Source of the DNA: CAYOHG01 sp964465125
GTDB lineage: Bacteria > Planctomycetota > Phycisphaerae > UBA1845 > Fen-1342
Direction of reading: 5' to 3'
Length of the DNA: 64,000 nt
NCBI GenBank assembly: GCA_964465125.1
Contig: CAYXIO010000008.1
Location: 1 to 64,000, forward strand
Each line of letters begins with the position of its first letter. The first letter of the stretch is position 1. Positions 45,321 through 53,682 of the stretch are shown here, piece after piece. A program made the position numbers and the translations under genes. The notes below the pieces were generated by a model, which saw only the letters and a program-made list of their open reading frames with translations, was not told where the DNA came from and did no database searches.

Positions 45321-45809
45321 ATGAGTGCCCCCGACGCTCACGATGACGTGTTTCCGCTCGTTCCGGAGTCGCCGGCTCCGCGCGAGTTCCCGCGCTACCC
45401 GCCTGCTGGACCGTCGCCCGAAAACGCCCCGCACTGCCCCGAGTGCGATTACAACCTCTACGGCATCAGCGAGCCGCGCTGCCCCGAGTGCGGCCTCGAC
45501 CTGACGACGGCTAGCCTGCCGGACACGCGCTCGTCGCAGCTTGACGACCAGGCCAGTCTGCGCGTGATGCGCCGGGATCGCATCCTGTTCTGGCTCGGCA
45601 TGGCCGGTTACCCTCTGGGCATGCTCTTTTATGTCCGCAGCAGCCCGGCAGCGACCGCACTCAGCGCGATCCTGTTCAGCACGATCGCCGTCGTGTTCAT
45701 CCTGCTCCGCGCCGCCAGCGGGCACGCGCTCATGCCCATGATTGCGCTCTGCGGCGGGGTATGGTTCGGACTCCATGCCGTCCCGTGGCTGCTCTCGCTG
45801 ATCTTCTGA
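45321..45809 (+). CDS. Membrane protein with N-terminal zinc ribbon
   Basis: The 162-residue protein starts at ATG 45321, within 20 nt of a TACACT -10-like box. After a Pro/Ala-rich ~35 residues comes CPECDYNLYGISEPRCPECG, a four-Cys zinc ribbon common in planctomycete membrane proteins, then about three hydrophobic helices (residues ~87-160). The function is unknown. Confidence 0.7.
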   Translation: MSAPDAHDDVFPLVPESPAPREFPRYPPAGPSPENAPHCPECDYNLYGISEPRCPECGLDLTTASLPDTRSSQLDDQASLRVMRRDRILFWLGMAGYPLGMLFYVRSSPAATALSAILFSTIAVVFILLRAASGHALMPMIALCGGVWFGLHAVPWLLSLIF

Positions 45810-45824
45810 GGCGTCGGTCGACCG

Positions 45825-46988
45825 ATGACATCCGCGAACCCCATCCGCCGACGTCGGGCTGGCCGCTTCGGCGCCGCCGGAATCGTCGCGCTGGTGGCGG
45901 CCTTTTCGGGAACCGCGGCGGCGCACGACTTCAAGCTGCACGAAGTGTTGGTCCTGCTCCGAACGGACCATACGTACCAGGTCGACATGTCGATCGACCT
46001 GGACGCGCTCGCGCTGGGGGTCGATTCGAGTGCGGATTCGGCCGTGCTGATGCAGCAGCTCCAGGCCATGCCCACCGACGAGTTCCAGCGCTGCGTGAGC
46101 GACCTTCAGCGCATGCTGATGCGCCGTGTGCGGATTCGTTTCGATGGAGCGGTGTCAGAGCCGACCCTCACCTTTCCGGATTACGGCACGCCGGCAGCTC
46201 TGCGGCGCGGATTCCCGTCGGTGCTGGGCACGACGGCCCGCTTCGTCGGCCTGATTCCGCTCGGCTCCCGGGAATTCACCTTCTTCGCATCGCGCGGTTT
46301 TCCCCCGGTGCATCTGACCATTCTGGACCAGGCCACACTTTCCGGCTTGCGGCACGTGCTCGAGCAGGGTGAAGAGAGCCCGGGCTACCGAATCGGCTCG
46401 GACGAGTCGGCGCGCAACGCCGCAAGCATCCTTCGGGTGGCCGGCGAGTATCTCGTGCTCGGATTCTGGCACATCGTGCCCCAGGGGCTGGATCACATCC
46501 TGTTCGTACTGGGGCTGTATTTGCTCAGCCCGCGCTTGCGGCCGCTGCTGTGGCAGGTCAGTGCGTTCACCATCGCACATTCGCTCACGCTGGCGCTTTC
46601 CATGTACGGGGTGGTTTCGCTGCCGACGCGAGTGGTCGAGCCGCTGATTGCCGCGTCCATCGCGTACGTGGCGATTGAGAATCTACTCACGAAGGAAATG
46701 CACCCCTGGAGGCCGGCGCTGGTCTTTGCCTTCGGGCTGCTGCACGGGCTTGGCTTCGCTGGCGTGCTGACGGAGCTTGGGCTGCCAAGAAGCGAGTTCG
46801 TTCCGGCGCTGATCTCGTTCAACGCTGGCGTAGAGCTTGGGCAACTCGCAGTGATTGCCGGGGCGTTCGCGTGCAGCGGCTGGGTCCGCGCCCGGGGTTG
46901 GTACCGACCGGCGATCGCGATTCCCGCGTCGGTTGCAATTGCGGGCATGGGACTCTTTTGGTCGGTGGAGCGCGCGCTCTCCGTCTAG
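45825..46988 (+). CDS. HupE/UreJ-family membrane protein
   Basis: The 387-residue protein has a signal peptide ending near TAAA followed directly by HDFKLHEVLV. A ~190-residue periplasmic domain is followed by six or so membrane helices carrying WHIVPQGLDHILFVLGLYLL, FTIAHSLTLALSMYG and FGLLHGLGFAGVLTELGLP. The His-rich helices are the HupE/UreJ_2 signature; relatives are proposed nickel or cobalt permeases. No hydrogenase or urease gene is present, so the substrate is open. Confidence 0.85.
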   Translation: MTSANPIRRRRAGRFGAAGIVALVAAFSGTAAAHDFKLHEVLVLLRTDHTYQVDMSIDLDALALGVDSSADSAVLMQQLQAMPTDEFQRCVSDLQRMLMRRVRIRFDGAVSEPTLTFPDYGTPAALRRGFPSVLGTTARFVGLIPLGSREFTFFASRGFPPVHLTILDQATLSGLRHVLEQGEESPGYRIGSDESARNAASILRVAGEYLVLGFWHIVPQGLDHILFVLGLYLLSPRLRPLLWQVSAFTIAHSLTLALSMYGVVSLPTRVVEPLIAASIAYVAIENLLTKEMHPWRPALVFAFGLLHGLGFAGVLTELGLPRSEFVPALISFNAGVELGQLAVIAGAFACSGWVRARGWYRPAIAIPASVAIAGMGLFWSVERALSV

Positions 46989-47380
46989 GCGACAGATCGG
47001 TCGCAAAGGAACTCGACCGAGGCCATTCACCGCGAGACCAAGCCGGCGCGTGCTGCCTGCCTCCCAATTTCCGGCGCTGGCCCGGACACCCTCTCCCTCG
47101 AACCGGAGGTGGTAGCCGGGCAGGGGTCCCCTACGAATCGCCGACGCTGGGGCCTTCGTCTCATAGGTACGCAGGCCGACCGAGCCGAGAATTACCCCCT
47201 TTTTTGCTCGCCCCTCTCCTTGCATTCGCAAGGAAAGCGTAGAGAATCTGATGTTCGAAACAGACCACAGATGACACAGGCGCGGTCGTTTCGTGCGGAT
47301 GGTCGCAGTTGCGACCCCGAACCAGGTTCGAATCGGGTCTTCACCTGATCCGCAAAAAGAGACCCGTAGCGAGGACACTC
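46989..47380. other. Intergenic region before the AT-hook gene
   Basis: I find no convincing gene in this 392-bp stretch. It has a C5T6 run at 47195-47205 and a small perfect hairpin (TCCTTGC, loop ATTC, GCAAGGA, 47217-47234), neither placed as a typical terminator. Composition is lower in GC around 47190-47370. GAGGA about 6 nt before the ATG at 47381 is the next gene's ribosome site. Confidence 0.5.
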
Positions 47381-47815
47381 ATGGTCAAGTCCACTGTTCA
47401 GGAGTTGGTCGGCCTGCTCTCCAGGCTACAGTCAGAGCGCAAGACGCACATCGACGCGATCACGCGAATTGATGAGGCGTTCGCGCAACTGGGGATCGCC
47501 TCCGCCGCCACGGCGCCGCGCCGCGGTCCCGGGCGTCCGCCCAAGAATCCTCTGGCCGTCGTCGCGGCCGGGCGAGCGAGCGCCAAAGGCCGCCGCAAGC
47601 GCCGCCGCTTCAACGTCCCCGGCTGGCAGATGATCCTCAATGTGGTCAAGGCCGGCGGGCGCGAGGGCGCCACCAGCGCCGAGATCGTCAAGCGCTGGCG
47701 CTCCGAGCAGCGCAGCGGTGACCCGTACACCCAGATGGGAGAGTTGGTCAAGCAGAAGAAGCTCAAGCGCCAGCCGCTGCCCGACAAGCTGGGCAGCCGC
47801 TACGTACTCGCCTGA
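47381..47815 (+). CDS. AT-hook DNA-binding protein with winged-helix-like C-terminus
   Basis: The 144-residue basic protein has an N-terminal helix (VQELVGLLSRLQSERKTHID), an AT-hook RRGPGRPPKNP near residue 50 and a Lys/Arg cluster GRRKRRRFNVPG. The C-terminal domain (GATSAEIVKRWRS...MGELVKQKKLKRQPL...SRYVLA) has the helix-helix-wing rhythm of winged helices. AT-hooks bind the minor groove of AT-rich DNA, notable in a GC-rich genome. It is probably a nucleoid-associated or regulatory protein. The gene overlaps, on the opposite strand, the frame that extends the GNAT gene. Confidence 0.75.
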   Translation: MVKSTVQELVGLLSRLQSERKTHIDAITRIDEAFAQLGIASAATAPRRGPGRPPKNPLAVVAAGRASAKGRRKRRRFNVPGWQMILNVVKAGGREGATSAEIVKRWRSEQRSGDPYTQMGELVKQKKLKRQPLPDKLGSRYVLA

Positions 47816-48535
47816 GCATAAGCGGGATGGAGGGCTCGCGTTCCGCCGCCGCGCGTGCGAACGTGCGCCGTGAAGTGGCACGGTGCCGGCCCCAACCCCC
47901 GCGGGCGCGGCGCGACGACACACCAGAGCGACGCGCACGCCCGCTGTGCATTCCTCTGCAAACGCCAACCACTCGCGACGCCCGCATACCTCGGCGAATG
48001 AAATAGGTGGGGCGGGCCGCTCGTCCCTCGGTCGAAGCGACAGCCCCCACCACCCCACGTCGTGCCAGGCGCCCAGCTTGTACCCAATCCGCGGATAGAG
48101 CCCCACACGTTCGAAACCGAAGGACTCGTGCAGCGCGACGCTCGCGGTGTTGGGCAGGGTGATGCCGGCGTACGCCTGGTAAAAGCCCTGCAACCGGACC
48201 CCCTCCAGCAACGCCCGGTAGAGGCTCCGCGCCACTCCAACGCGGCGCGCGCGCGAGTGAACGTAGATCGCGGTATCCACCGCCCACTGGTACGCCGCCC
48301 GCTCGCGATGCCGCGAAGCGTAGGCGTACCCAAGCACTCCGCCGCCGTGGCTCACCGCAACCAGCCAGGGGTGAAACTCAATCACCGAGCGGATGCGCCG
48401 GCGAATCTCAGCCTCGTCCGGAACGACGAACTCAAACGAGATCACCGTGTCCCGGATGATCGGGGCGTAGATCGCCAGCACGCCGGACGCGTCTTGTTCG
48501 GTCGCCGGCCGGATCGCAACGGTCGCGTCAGACAT
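47432..48535 (-). CDS. GNAT N-acetyltransferase (PAT/BAR-like), C-terminal extension doubtful
   Basis: Residues 1-185 are a complete GNAT domain of the phosphinothricin-acetyltransferase-like group: IRPATEQDASGVLAIYAPII, TVISFEFVVPDEAEI, the acetyl-CoA loop VHSRARRVGVARSLYRALL, NTASVALHESFGFERVG and YKLGAWHDVGWW. The family normally ends here (~180 residues). The frame stays open for ~180 more residues, of which the last ~128 are antisense to the AT-hook gene and look non-coding (Ala/Leu/Gly/Arg-rich). The real end is probably near 47960-47800, with a possible frameshift, since the other minus frames stop at 47800 and 47763. Substrate unknown; family members acetylate toxic or small amines. 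Confidence 0.7.
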   Translation of the reverse strand: MSDATVAIRPATEQDASGVLAIYAPIIRDTVISFEFVVPDEAEIRRRIRSVIEFHPWLVAVSHGGGVLGYAYASRHRERAAYQWAVDTAIYVHSRARRVGVARSLYRALLEGVRLQGFYQAYAGITLPNTASVALHESFGFERVGLYPRIGYKLGAWHDVGWWGLSLRPRDERPAPPISFAEVCGRREWLAFAEECTAGVRVALVCRRAAPAGVGAGTVPLHGARSHARRRNASPPSRLCSGEYVAAAQLVGQRLALELLLLDQLSHLGVRVTAALLGAPALDDLGAGGALAPAGLDHIEDHLPAGDVEAAALAAAFGARSPGRDDGQRILGRTPGTAARRRGGGGDPQLRERLINSRDRVDVRLAL

Positions 48536-48589
48536 GCCGTCGTCCCCGCGGCCTGGACCGCGCCCTCGCCCAGCGCGCCGCGGGCGCAG

Positions 48590-49429
48590 CTAGTCGCACG
48601 TCTGGCCGAAGTTCACGAGCAAGATCGACAGGTCATCCAGGTCAACGTCGTCATCGTCGTCGAGGTCCCCGTCTTCGTAGCTCAGCGGGCCGGGCTGCCC
48701 GAAGTGCACCAGGAGTTGCGACAGGTCGTCCAGATCGACCGCGCCGTCGCCGTTGAGGTCGGCCGGGCACGGGACGTAGACCGAACCGTTCAGCGTCGCG
48801 AGCACCGTGGTGTCTCCCAGGCCCGGGTTATTGGGATCGAGCGGAACCGTGACCTGCACCACGCTCTGCACGCTGATCCCGCGGTTCTGCGAAGTGATGT
48901 GCATGACCAGCGGATCGGCGATATCCGGTTCGGTCGTGCCCAGATCGAGCACGCTGCTGCAAGGATAGCCCGCGCCCTGCATCAACGAGCAGACCACGCC
49001 CGTCGCGTCATAATCCAGCGACCCGTCCAACTGCACCGGAACGCTCGGAAACGACGCGTCGCCCCCCACCAGCGGCACCGGCCCGTTCGGCGTCCCCGGG
49101 GTCGCATACGCGAGCGTTACGTCGGGCGCGTAGGCCGTCAGCGAGCCCAGCAGCCCCAGCGACACGTAAATGTCGATCGACTCGGTCAGGGCCATCGAGA
49201 AATCGAGCAGGGTCGCCGAGGTCGGAGCGCTGATCGAATCCAGATCCAGCCGGACGAGGCCTGTCGCCGGCGAAGCGTCCGAATCGCACGATCCCAGCAC
49301 GCACACCGTCACGTCCACGCTCGTGTTGGCGACATCCAGCGGAATCTCCACCACGCTCGCCGTCGCGACGCGCGACGCCAGCAGCAACACCGGCAGGACC
49401 AACCACCGGCGCATATTCATCCCGTGCAT
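48590..49429 (-). CDS. Secreted protein with C-terminal dockerin-like EF-hand pair
   Basis: The 279-residue protein starts at ATG 49429 with GGAGGG 7 nt upstream. The signal peptide (core WLVLPVLLLASRVATA) leads a ~190-residue beta-rich domain rich in Asp, Val, Thr and Pro. The C-terminus carries ADLNGDGAVDLDDLSQLLVH and DDDDDVDLDDLSILLVNFG, two EF-hand-type calcium loops like those in three other proteins of the window. The body is unrelated in sequence to those, so the C-terminal pair behaves as a shared module. Confidence 0.8.
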   Translation of the reverse strand: MHGMNMRRWLVLPVLLLASRVATASVVEIPLDVANTSVDVTVCVLGSCDSDASPATGLVRLDLDSISAPTSATLLDFSMALTESIDIYVSLGLLGSLTAYAPDVTLAYATPGTPNGPVPLVGGDASFPSVPVQLDGSLDYDATGVVCSLMQGAGYPCSSVLDLGTTEPDIADPLVMHITSQNRGISVQSVVQVTVPLDPNNPGLGDTTVLATLNGSVYVPCPADLNGDGAVDLDDLSQLLVHFGQPGPLSYEDGDLDDDDDVDLDDLSILLVNFGQTCD

Positions 49430-49690
49430 GTAGTTTCCCTCCGATCATGCGGCAGCGGTCGGCATGCCGCAGCGATGGGCCGGAGGTTGGCGCCGGACGG
49501 CGTCACCTGAGAGCCCTCTCGTCGGACACACTACCAAGCGACCGGGGGGGCTTTCAACCGCGCCTTACGCCCGGCACGCCCCCGCACGCCGGAATTCACG
49601 ACCCGCACATGCGCCCGCTCAGCACCTTCGTGCCTCCGCGTCGCTCCGCGCATTGTGGCTCTCGCCGCCGCTCGCTACGCTCTGGCCACC

Positions 49691-50701
49691 ATGCTTCGCT
49701 ACGCACTGGCGCGGCTCGGCGCGCTGCCGTTGGTTCTCGCGGTGGTCTACCTCAGCGCCGTACTTCTCGTCGTCGCGGCGCCCGGCGACGGGCTTGAAAC
49801 CAGCGACCGGCCGCTCCCCCCCGAGGTTCGCGCACAGAAGCGGCTGGCCTGCGATTTCGATCGGCGCGAGGTGCGCGAGGTCGTGCGGCAGACGGAAAGC
49901 GGCCCGCTGCGCGAGACCGTGGAGACGATCGAGCCGGTCCCCGCGTGGGAGCGCTATCTCTGGATCTGGCCGCGCCGGCTGTTCTGGGACGGCAATCTCC
50001 CCGCGCTGCAATACGACGACTGGACCGTGGTCGACATCCTCCGCACGGCGCTGCCCATCTCGCTGCAACTCGGCCTGCTTGCGTTCTGCCTGGCCGTCGC
50101 CATCGGCGTCATCGCCGGCACGCTTTCGGCCACCCGCCGCGACACGTGGACGGATCACGGCGTCATGCTGCTGACGCTGCTGGGCATCTCGCTGCCGTCC
50201 TTCGTGGTCGGCACGCTGCTGCTGCTGTCGTTCGGCGTCTGGCTGCGCTGGACGCCCGTGGGCGGCTGGGGGCTGGCGAGCCAAACGGCGCTGCCGGCCC
50301 TGACACTGGCGCTGCCCTTCGCGGCGTACATTGCCAGACTCACGCGATCCAGCCTGCTCGACGCGTTCAGCGAGGACTACATCCGCACCGCGCGCGCCAA
50401 GGGGCTGTGCGAAGCGCGCGTCCTGCTGGATCACGCGCTGCCCAACGCGCTGCTGCCCGTGTTGAGTTATCTCGGGCCGGCGGCGGCCGCGATCTTCACC
50501 GGGTCGTTCGTGGTGGAGAGGATCTTCCGCATCCCGGGCATGGGCACGCACGTGGTCGAGAGCATCCGCAATCGCGACCACAGCATGATCCTCGCGACCG
50601 TGCTGGTGTACGCGTTGTTCCTCTCGATCTTCAACCTGCTGGTCGATCTGGCGTACGGCGCGATCGACCCGCGCATTCGCGTCGGAGCGCGACGCTCGTG
50701 A
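49691..50701 (+). CDS. ABC transporter permease, DppB/OppB type
   Basis: The 336-residue protein from ATG 49691 (a GTG at 49655 is in frame) has the first helix RLGALPLVLAVVYLSAVLLV, a large ~90-residue periplasmic loop, and five further helices. The family EAA-type loop is at SEDYIRTARAKGLCEARVLL. The C-terminal VVERIFRIPGMG and LVDLAYGAIDPRIR are DppB hallmarks. It overlaps the next permease by GTGA. A peptide or nickel importer is expected, but ATPase and binding-protein genes are absent here. Confidence 0.88.
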   Translation: MLRYALARLGALPLVLAVVYLSAVLLVVAAPGDGLETSDRPLPPEVRAQKRLACDFDRREVREVVRQTESGPLRETVETIEPVPAWERYLWIWPRRLFWDGNLPALQYDDWTVVDILRTALPISLQLGLLAFCLAVAIGVIAGTLSATRRDTWTDHGVMLLTLLGISLPSFVVGTLLLLSFGVWLRWTPVGGWGLASQTALPALTLALPFAAYIARLTRSSLLDAFSEDYIRTARAKGLCEARVLLDHALPNALLPVLSYLGPAAAAIFTGSFVVERIFRIPGMGTHVVESIRNRDHSMILATVLVYALFLSIFNLLVDLAYGAIDPRIRVGARRS

Positions 50702-51600
50702 GCACCCCGGCCGACAGCCTCTGGAACCGATACCGCGCGCGACCCGCGGCGCTGCTCGGCACCGTGGTGCTGTCACTCATGCTGCTGACCTGCTTCGCGA
50801 GCCTGCCCTGGTCCGCGGAGGCCATGCGGCGCGTTTCGCTCGACGAGGCGCGCCTCGCGCCGTGCGCAAGCCACCCGCTCGGAACCGACGAGCTCGGCCG
50901 CGACCTGCTCGCGCGAACGCTCTTCGGCGGGGCGATCTCGCTGAGCATCGGCCTGCTCTCGGCGGCGCTCGCCGTCGTGATCGGAACGGCCTACGGGGCC
51001 ACCGCGGGGTTCCTCGGCGGGCGCATCGACGGCGTCATGATGCGGGCCGTCGACGTGCTCTACGCCCTGCCGACCATGCTGCTCGTCATGCTGCTCACGG
51101 CGTCGCTTGGCAGCCGGCTCGAGCAGTCCTCGTCGCTGGGCGTGGGCGGCGCGCGGCTGATCGTGCTGGCACTGGCCATCGGCTGCGTAAGCTGGCTGAC
51201 CACCGCGCGGGTCGTGCGCGGACAGGTGTTGTCGCTCCGTGAGCAGCCGTTCATTGAAGCGGCGCGCGCCCTCGGCCTGCCGACCTGGCGTGTGCTCTTT
51301 CGGCACATGCTGCCCAACCTGGTCGGGCCGATCGTAGTCTTTGCGACGCTGACGGTGCCGCAGGCCATTCTCCAGGAGTCGTTCCTGAGCTTTCTGGGTG
51401 TGGGAATTCAACCGCCGCAGGCCACCTGGGGCTCGCTCGCGGCAGACGGCGTGCGTCGGATCAACCCGATCGCGACGGACTGGTGGCTAGTTCTGTTCCC
51501 ATGCCTGACTCTGAGCATCACGCTGCTGTCGCTGAATTTCGTCGGAGATGGTCTGCGGGATGCGCTGGCCGTTCGCGAGCGACCCCAGGACCGGCGCTAA
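50698..51600 (+). CDS. ABC transporter permease, DppC/OppC type
   Basis: The 300-residue protein starts with GTG in a GTGA overlap with the DppB-like gene. It shows the DppC family motif HPLGTDELGRDLLARTLFGG, the EAA-like loop EQPFIEAARALGLPTWRVLF, ESFLSFLGVGIQPPQATWGS and the closing LNFVGDGLRDAL. It forms a hetero-dimeric channel with the preceding permease. The ATP-binding and solute-binding subunits must be encoded elsewhere, since tRNA-Gln follows directly. Confidence 0.9.
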   Translation: MSTPADSLWNRYRARPAALLGTVVLSLMLLTCFASLPWSAEAMRRVSLDEARLAPCASHPLGTDELGRDLLARTLFGGAISLSIGLLSAALAVVIGTAYGATAGFLGGRIDGVMMRAVDVLYALPTMLLVMLLTASLGSRLEQSSSLGVGGARLIVLALAIGCVSWLTTARVVRGQVLSLREQPFIEAARALGLPTWRVLFRHMLPNLVGPIVVFATLTVPQAILQESFLSFLGVGIQPPQATWGSLAADGVRRINPIATDWWLVLFPCLTLSITLLSLNFVGDGLRDALAVRERPQDRR

Positions 51601-51651
51601 GCCAATCGATTCCAAGCACTTGCGGCCGAAGCAGCAAACGTCTCGGCCGAC

Positions 51652-51679
51652 TTGATTGCGCGAGAAGGCCGGGTAAACT
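51652..51679 (+). promoter_or_regulatory. Promoter of tRNA-Gln
   Basis: TTGATT (51652-51657) and TAAACT (51674-51679) are 16 nt apart, ~50 nt upstream of the tRNA. The -35 hexamer is identical to that of the tRNA-Thr promoter. Confidence 0.55.
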
Positions 51680-51732
51680 TGGGCACTCCGTCGGGGCGAC
51701 GCCCTGCGGAAGGCCGGCGCAGCCCGGCCCAT

Positions 51733-51803
51733 TGGGGATTAGTGTAACGGTAGCACAACTGACTCTGGATCAGTTAGTTCTGGTTCGAATCCAGGATCCC
51801 CAG
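51733..51803 (+). tRNA. tRNA-Gln(CTG)
   Basis: Acceptor TGGGGAT pairs with ATCCCCA. The anticodon stem ACTGA/TCAGT encloses CTCTGGA, giving anticodon CTG (Gln, codon CAG). The T arm has GGTTCGAATCC. The length is 71 nt with discriminator G and no encoded CCA. The U1-A72 acceptor pair is typical for glutamine tRNAs. Confidence 0.95.
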
Positions 51804-51880
51804 GTTTCCCCCCTCCCGCTGGCACGCGCGCTGCGGAGTCCAAGCGGCCCGACGCGTCAGTGCGCCGAATTCGTCGGCGC

Positions 51881-52375
51881 TCAATAGGTCAGAAAGCTCA
51901 GGTGCAATTCGGCGTGCCGCAGATTCAACGCGATGCTCTGCTCGTGATCGAGCTTTCCAAAAGCCGGACTGTTGTGGGGCGCCGGCTCATTGCTGGCGAG
52001 TCGGTCGAGCGCTCGCCGCAGCTTGGCCGCTGCGTCGGCGGTCGTCAGCAGCTCGATGCCCGTCGTGCCGCCCTCGACACCGGGGATCTTCACGCCCGCC
52101 GGCATCTTGTCGCGCAGGTAGCTCTTCAGCTTCATGCGCAAGTACACCCGTATGAACCACGGCGCTTGCTTGACCGGGAAACCGTCGTACGCGTAGTTGA
52201 TCCACGCCGCCAGGTGCCCCAGGACCTGGCCGGCGGTCCAATTCCCAGCCAGTCGAAGCTGACCAGCCTCGTCCGCCGCGACAATCCGTTCGATTTCCGC
52301 CCGCAAATCGTCAATCGAATTGAATCGCGGCTTCCTGCGGTTCGCGACCTTCGAAGTGTCCAGCGCGCCTGCCAT
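51881..52375 (-). CDS. DUF1569 (DinB-like) protein
   Basis: The 164-residue protein starts at ATG 52375 with GGGAGG 6 nt upstream; the frame is open further up without homology. It shows RLAGNWTAGQVLGHLAAWIN near residue 40-60, a possible metal-binding His, then FGKLDHEQSIALNLRHAELH near the end, the pattern of DUF1569 four-helix bundles related to DinB. Enzymatic role unknown; relatives are thiol- or stress-associated. Confidence 0.75.
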   Translation of the reverse strand: MAGALDTSKVANRRKPRFNSIDDLRAEIERIVAADEAGQLRLAGNWTAGQVLGHLAAWINYAYDGFPVKQAPWFIRVYLRMKLKSYLRDKMPAGVKIPGVEGGTTGIELLTTADAAAKLRRALDRLASNEPAPHNSPAFGKLDHEQSIALNLRHAELHLSFLTY

Positions 52376-52469
52376 CCCGACCTCCCTGGCTTGCCGCCGC
52401 GCATCCACGCGGCTCGATCCCCGGTCCAGAATCGTCAACACTCGAGCGAAGGCCGTCACCCCAATACGC

Positions 52470-53669
52470 TCAATATGGCTTGTCCGGCACCAGATCGGTT
52501 TGAAGCTGCGTGTCCGCGGCGGGCACGTAGGTCGCCTCGATCCCCAACTCGCGACGCACGAGGTTCGTGCCCTGCGCGATCGACGCCGTCTTGAAGAACG
52601 CGATCTCGCGGTTGCAGCCCTGCCGCCCGAAGCCGCAGTCCGTCGAGATGATAAGCCGCTCGGGGGGCACGTGCTTAAGCGCCCGGCGAATGGTCGCTGC
52701 CACTTCCTCGGGCTGCTCGACTTGCAATCGCCGGTGACTGACCGCGCCGATGCAGATCTTCTTGCCGGCGTTGCGCATGTAGGGCGCCAGCAGCTCGATC
52801 TCGCGCAGGTCGCGGTCCTTGGTCTCCAGCGTCCAGACGTCGCCGCGCGCCTCGCTCATGTACATGTCCAGCGAGGCTGCGTAGCTGTCGTTCTCAATTA
52901 CCCGCTGCATGTTGGGATTGCCCCAGCAGGTGTGAATCCAGAGCTCGACATCGTCGAGGCCCTGCACTTCGCGGTTATAGCAGTCCAGGTAGAATCGCAC
53001 CTCGTCGTGATCCTTGCCGAACGTGTTCGCCATGAAGTGCAGGCACGGCTCCTCGATCTGGATGCACCGGCAGCCGGCGTCGCGCAACGCGCGCAGCTCG
53101 CGGTTCATCGCTTCGGCCATGTCCCACAGAACCTGCCGCTTGTCCTTGTAGTGCGGGGTGTGCACGTCCAGGAACAGGCCCATCACCTGCGTGCAGCAGG
53201 TGCCGAAGCGGATCGGCTTGCGCGTCCGGGCCTGGGCCATGCGCCAGATCTTCGAATAATCGAGCGGGCGATGCTCGATCCGGTCCACAACGCGCGGCCA
53301 GCGCCAGCCGGTGTAGATTTCATTGAGCAGCGTGCCCGGCGGATACTTCAGCCACGGCGAACGCGTCAGCCACGATTGCAGGTGATCGCCCGCGAAACCC
53401 GTCCAGCGCTGCAAGGGATAGTGATGCCATGAGCGGCCGGCGAAATCCTCGTCGCAGTGCAGGTCGCCGTGCGTCAGAATGTCGATGCCGGCGCGCTCCT
53501 GGTCGCTCAGGACAACCGCCAGCGCGTCCTGGAACTTCTCGCGAAAGCGCACGTCCAGCATGCAGGTGTCGAGCGGCCGACCCCACAGGCTCTCGTCCAT
53601 CCAGCGCGGCCGCGGCCATGATCCCGTAATCGTGCAGGGCAGCAACTGCCCGTCCGTGATCGTGAACAT
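52470..53669 (-). CDS. MetE-like cobalamin-independent methyltransferase
   Basis: The 399-residue protein starts at ATG 53669 with CGAGGAG upstream. It is a single barrel equivalent to the C-terminal half of MetE. Likely zinc ligands are in IHTCWGN (HxC), a mid-barrel Glu, and STDCGFGRQ (Cys). The start (LLPCTITGSWPRP) and CIQIEEPCLH, a common substrate loop, fit the family. MetE itself is ~750 residues, so this is a short relative whose acceptor may be homocysteine or another thiol. It follows the Gfo/Idh oxidoreductase gene by 13 bp. Confidence 0.8.
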   Translation of the reverse strand: MFTITDGQLLPCTITGSWPRPRWMDESLWGRPLDTCMLDVRFREKFQDALAVVLSDQERAGIDILTHGDLHCDEDFAGRSWHHYPLQRWTGFAGDHLQSWLTRSPWLKYPPGTLLNEIYTGWRWPRVVDRIEHRPLDYSKIWRMAQARTRKPIRFGTCCTQVMGLFLDVHTPHYKDKRQVLWDMAEAMNRELRALRDAGCRCIQIEEPCLHFMANTFGKDHDEVRFYLDCYNREVQGLDDVELWIHTCWGNPNMQRVIENDSYAASLDMYMSEARGDVWTLETKDRDLREIELLAPYMRNAGKKICIGAVSHRRLQVEQPEEVAATIRRALKHVPPERLIISTDCGFGRQGCNREIAFFKTASIAQGTNLVRRELGIEATYVPAADTQLQTDLVPDKPY

Positions 53670-53682
53670 CTCGCTCCTCGCT

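Noticed and set aside
47217..47234. Hairpin in the gap before the AT-hook gene as a terminator
   Set aside because: The 7-bp stem has no T tract on either strand, and the C5T6 run lies on the wrong side for it to terminate the upstream gene.
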